From an uncultured Alphaproteobacteria bacterium (lineage in GTDB: Bacteria; Pseudomonadota; Alphaproteobacteria; Minwuiales; Minwuiaceae), in contig CAJYBQ010000186.1 in NCBI GenBank assembly GCA_913064755.1, forward strand, positions 1 through 6,685: a stretch of DNA of 6,685 nucleotides, in the 5' to 3' direction. The notes beneath the pieces were generated by a model that was not told the origin of the DNA, ran no database searches, and worked only from the letters and a program-made list of their open reading frames with translations. Each line of letters opens with the position of its first letter. Positions within the stretch are counted from its first letter, which is position 1. The translations under genes and the position numbers were made by a program. Shown here in pieces: positions 5,092-6,685 of this stretch.

Positions 5092-6685
5092 CTACTGGCG
5101 TGCCATCTCCGCGTTGCCGATCATCTCGCCATCCAGTGGCGCGCGGGGATGCAGGTCGACGCCGACGTGGGTCAGCCGTCCGGTGAAACTGTACGGCGCC
5201 TCGTAATTGCCCACGGGACTGCCACGATCCCGGCCGATATCCAGGCCCGACCACGAGACAAAGGGACCAAAGCTGAGGTGTGACCGCACCGAACCCGCCT
5301 CCTGCCCGTCGATCAGCAGGGTGTAGACAATGCCGGGTCCCCTGGCCTCGCCGTCATCTGCAACCTGCCGTGACCGGAGGCCAAGCGTTGTCGTGCCGGG
5401 CGGAACCGGCTGGTCGGACGCAACCTGGCTCAGTTCGCCGCCGATATTGGCGACATGCACCAGGCGCCCGAACTGGTCGATGTAGAGGGCATAACCCGAC
5501 GTGGCGTCGCCGTGGGCGAGCAATATCCCCTCCGGCACCGCCCCGCTGATGTCCACATGCGCGGTGATGTCGTAATCGCGCCCACGTATGTCGGGGGCAA
5601 CCTCCGTCGGGATGTGCCCCATGCCGGCGTGGAAGTCGAACCGGGTGCGCGCGCCCTGATGGCGTTCGGCATTTTCCGCGAAGCGTTCGGCAAACCGGTC
5701 ATCCAGGGGCAGCACGTTGTTGCGCTCCGCCTCTGCCCACCATTGCGCGATCATGGCCTGGAGCCGCTCCGGGTACCTGTCGGCCAGGTTGACCGTTTCC
5801 GAGAAGTCGACGTCCAGATGATACAATTCCCAGACGTCATCATCGAACGGCTTGCCCGGCGGATGATAGGCCACCGCCTTCCAGCCGTCCTGCCAGAGGC
5901 CGCGATGGCCGAACATCTCGAAATACTGCGCCTTGCCACGGGTCGGTGCCGCCGCATCGGTCAGGCTGGCGGCGAAGCTCTGCCCTTCGAGAGGCATCTG
6001 CGGGATGCCGTTGACCGTGTCCGGTGCCTCGATGCCGACGATGTCCAGCAGGGTCGGCACCAGGTCGCTGACATGCGCGAACTGGTGGCGCAGTCCCGGT
6101 TCCGTTCCCAGCCCCGCCGGCCAGCTGATCACCAGCGGGTCGCGAATGCCGCCGCCATGGGTGTTCTGCTTGTAGCGTTTCAGCGGCGTGTTCGCCGCCA
6201 TGGCCCAACCGAACGGGAAGTTCGTGTGGGTATCGGGGCCGCCGATGTCGTCGATCCTGGCGATCTTTTCCGACAGCGATTCCTTGCGTCCGTTGTAGGG
6301 CCCCATCGCGTTCACGAAACCGTAGGGGCCACCTTCCTGGCTGGCGCCGTTGTCCGACATGACGATGATGATCGTGTCGTCACGCACGCCGGCCTGGTCG
6401 AGAAAGCCGACCAGGCGTGCCAGGTGCTGGTCGGCATGATCCAGCATCGCCGCGTAGGCCGATTGCAGGCGGGTGAACAGGCGCTGCTCGTCCGGCCCGA
6501 ACTCGGCCCAGGGTCGCACGTTGTCGTTGATCGGCGGCATCGCGGTATCGGGCGGGACCAGGCCCAGTTCCTTCTGTCGTGCCAGCCGACGCTCGCGTTC
6601 CACGGCGCAGCCATCGGCGAACATGGGATCGTAGCTCCTGATCAGGTCGGCAGGTGCCTGGTGCGGTGCGTGGCAGGCACCGAAC
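5092..6685 (-). CDS. Type I arylsulfatase (AtsA-like) with C-terminal beta-sandwich domain; 5' end outside window
   Basis: Hydrolyses sulfate esters using a formylglycine nucleophile. The frame is open to the right edge and encodes HAPHQAP at about 6672-6652, a conserved segment of the AtsA-type subgroup, so the Met at 6624 is internal. The metal-ligand motif MSDNG is at about 6357-6343. The motif KQNTHGGGIRDPLVISWPAG near 6177-6118 carries the conserved Lys and His and the GG-R-P-WP pattern. The catalytic domain ends near NLADRYPERLQAM. The last ~180 residues, from about 5640 down, look like the laminin-G / concanavalin-like beta-sandwich found in large (~750-790 residue) AtsA-type enzymes: ILLAHGDATSGYALYIDQFG, TLLIDGQEAG, LDIGRDRGSPV and SFTGRLTHVGVDL. 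About 530 residues are visible. The CxPSR formylglycine motif and any signal peptide lie beyond the window. The gene is co-directional with the binding-protein gene, 117 bp upstream of it. Confidence 0.93.
   Translation of the reverse strand, partial: FGACHAPHQAPADLIRSYDPMFADGCAVERERRLARQKELGLVPPDTAMPPINDNVRPWAEFGPDEQRLFTRLQSAYAAMLDHADQHLARLVGFLDQAGVRDDTIIIVMSDNGASQEGGPYGFVNAMGPYNGRKESLSEKIARIDDIGGPDTHTNFPFGWAMAANTPLKRYKQNTHGGGIRDPLVISWPAGLGTEPGLRHQFAHVSDLVPTLLDIVGIEAPDTVNGIPQMPLEGQSFAASLTDAAAPTRGKAQYFEMFGHRGLWQDGWKAVAYHPPGKPFDDDVWELYHLDVDFSETVNLADRYPERLQAMIAQWWAEAERNNVLPLDDRFAERFAENAERHQGARTRFDFHAGMGHIPTEVAPDIRGRDYDITAHVDISGAVPEGILLAHGDATSGYALYIDQFGRLVHVANIGGELSQVASDQPVPPGTTTLGLRSRQVADDGEARGPGIVYTLLIDGQEAGSVRSHLSFGPFVSWSGLDIGRDRGSPVGNYEAPYSFTGRLTHVGVDLHPRAPLDGEMIGNAEMARQ

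Noticed and set aside
4403..5254. Minus-strand open frame of 283 codons overlapping the binding-protein and sulfatase genes
   Set aside because: It is a different frame of two well-supported genes with low-complexity Arg/Gly/Ala composition and no family resemblance; it is a product of high GC.
5092..6624. Sulfatase starting at the ATG at 6624
   Set aside because: The frame upstream still encodes conserved sulfatase residues including HAPH, and the formylglycine region must lie further upstream; this Met is internal.
1..6685. Search for tRNA, rRNA, CRISPR repeats, transposase genes or terminal inverted repeats
   Set aside because: None seen. No insertion-sequence or integrase remnants flank the 875-897 junction, so a transposon-mediated fusion is not supported.

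Overview
The window looks like high-GC proteobacterial, probably alphaproteobacterial, DNA. The evidence is strong G/C preference at third codon positions and a plsX-fabH pair at the left edge, which in Alphaproteobacteria commonly precedes ihfA and a merR-type regulator. There are no RNA genes, CRISPR arrays, insertion sequences or att sites that I can support.

Left part (1-897, + strand): the 3' end of plsX, then the first ~82 codons of fabH. Inside one uninterrupted reading frame, FabH turns into the C-terminal ~80 residues of a flavin-containing monooxygenase (FMO). The switch falls on a stretch (875-897) encoding DLIVLATG, which suits both families. The ORF at 650-1138 is therefore a chimera: FabH has lost all its catalytic residues and the FMO has lost its FAD and NADP domains. 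The expected downstream partners (rest of fabH, ihfA) are absent. Either two genomes or loci were joined here by an assembly error, or a microhomology-mediated rearrangement really happened. I favour assembly error or DNA from two sources.

Right part (898-6685): after the FMO tail comes an ABC transporter ATPase gene (+), whose N-terminus is odd. It converges, across 41 bp, on a fused 12-TM permease gene (-), which overlaps by 4 bp the gene for its periplasmic substrate-binding protein (-). Upstream of the binding protein, on the same strand, is the 3' two-thirds of a large type I arylsulfatase gene (-) that runs off the right edge. The permease, binding protein and ATPase are of the FbpABC / 2-aminoethylphosphonate importer type. 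The binding protein lacks all four Fe(III) ligands of classical FbpA, so ferric iron is an unlikely substrate. A plausible sigma70 promoter with a palindrome overlapping its -10 element, plus a leader hairpin, lies between the sulfatase and the binding-protein gene.

Taken together, the right part reads as an accessory uptake-and-catabolism locus (sulfatase, importer, FMO), possibly for a sulfated or organosulfur/phosphonate compound. The substrate cannot be read from the sequence. The most notable observation is the precise FabH/FMO junction; I see no convincing new biological system.
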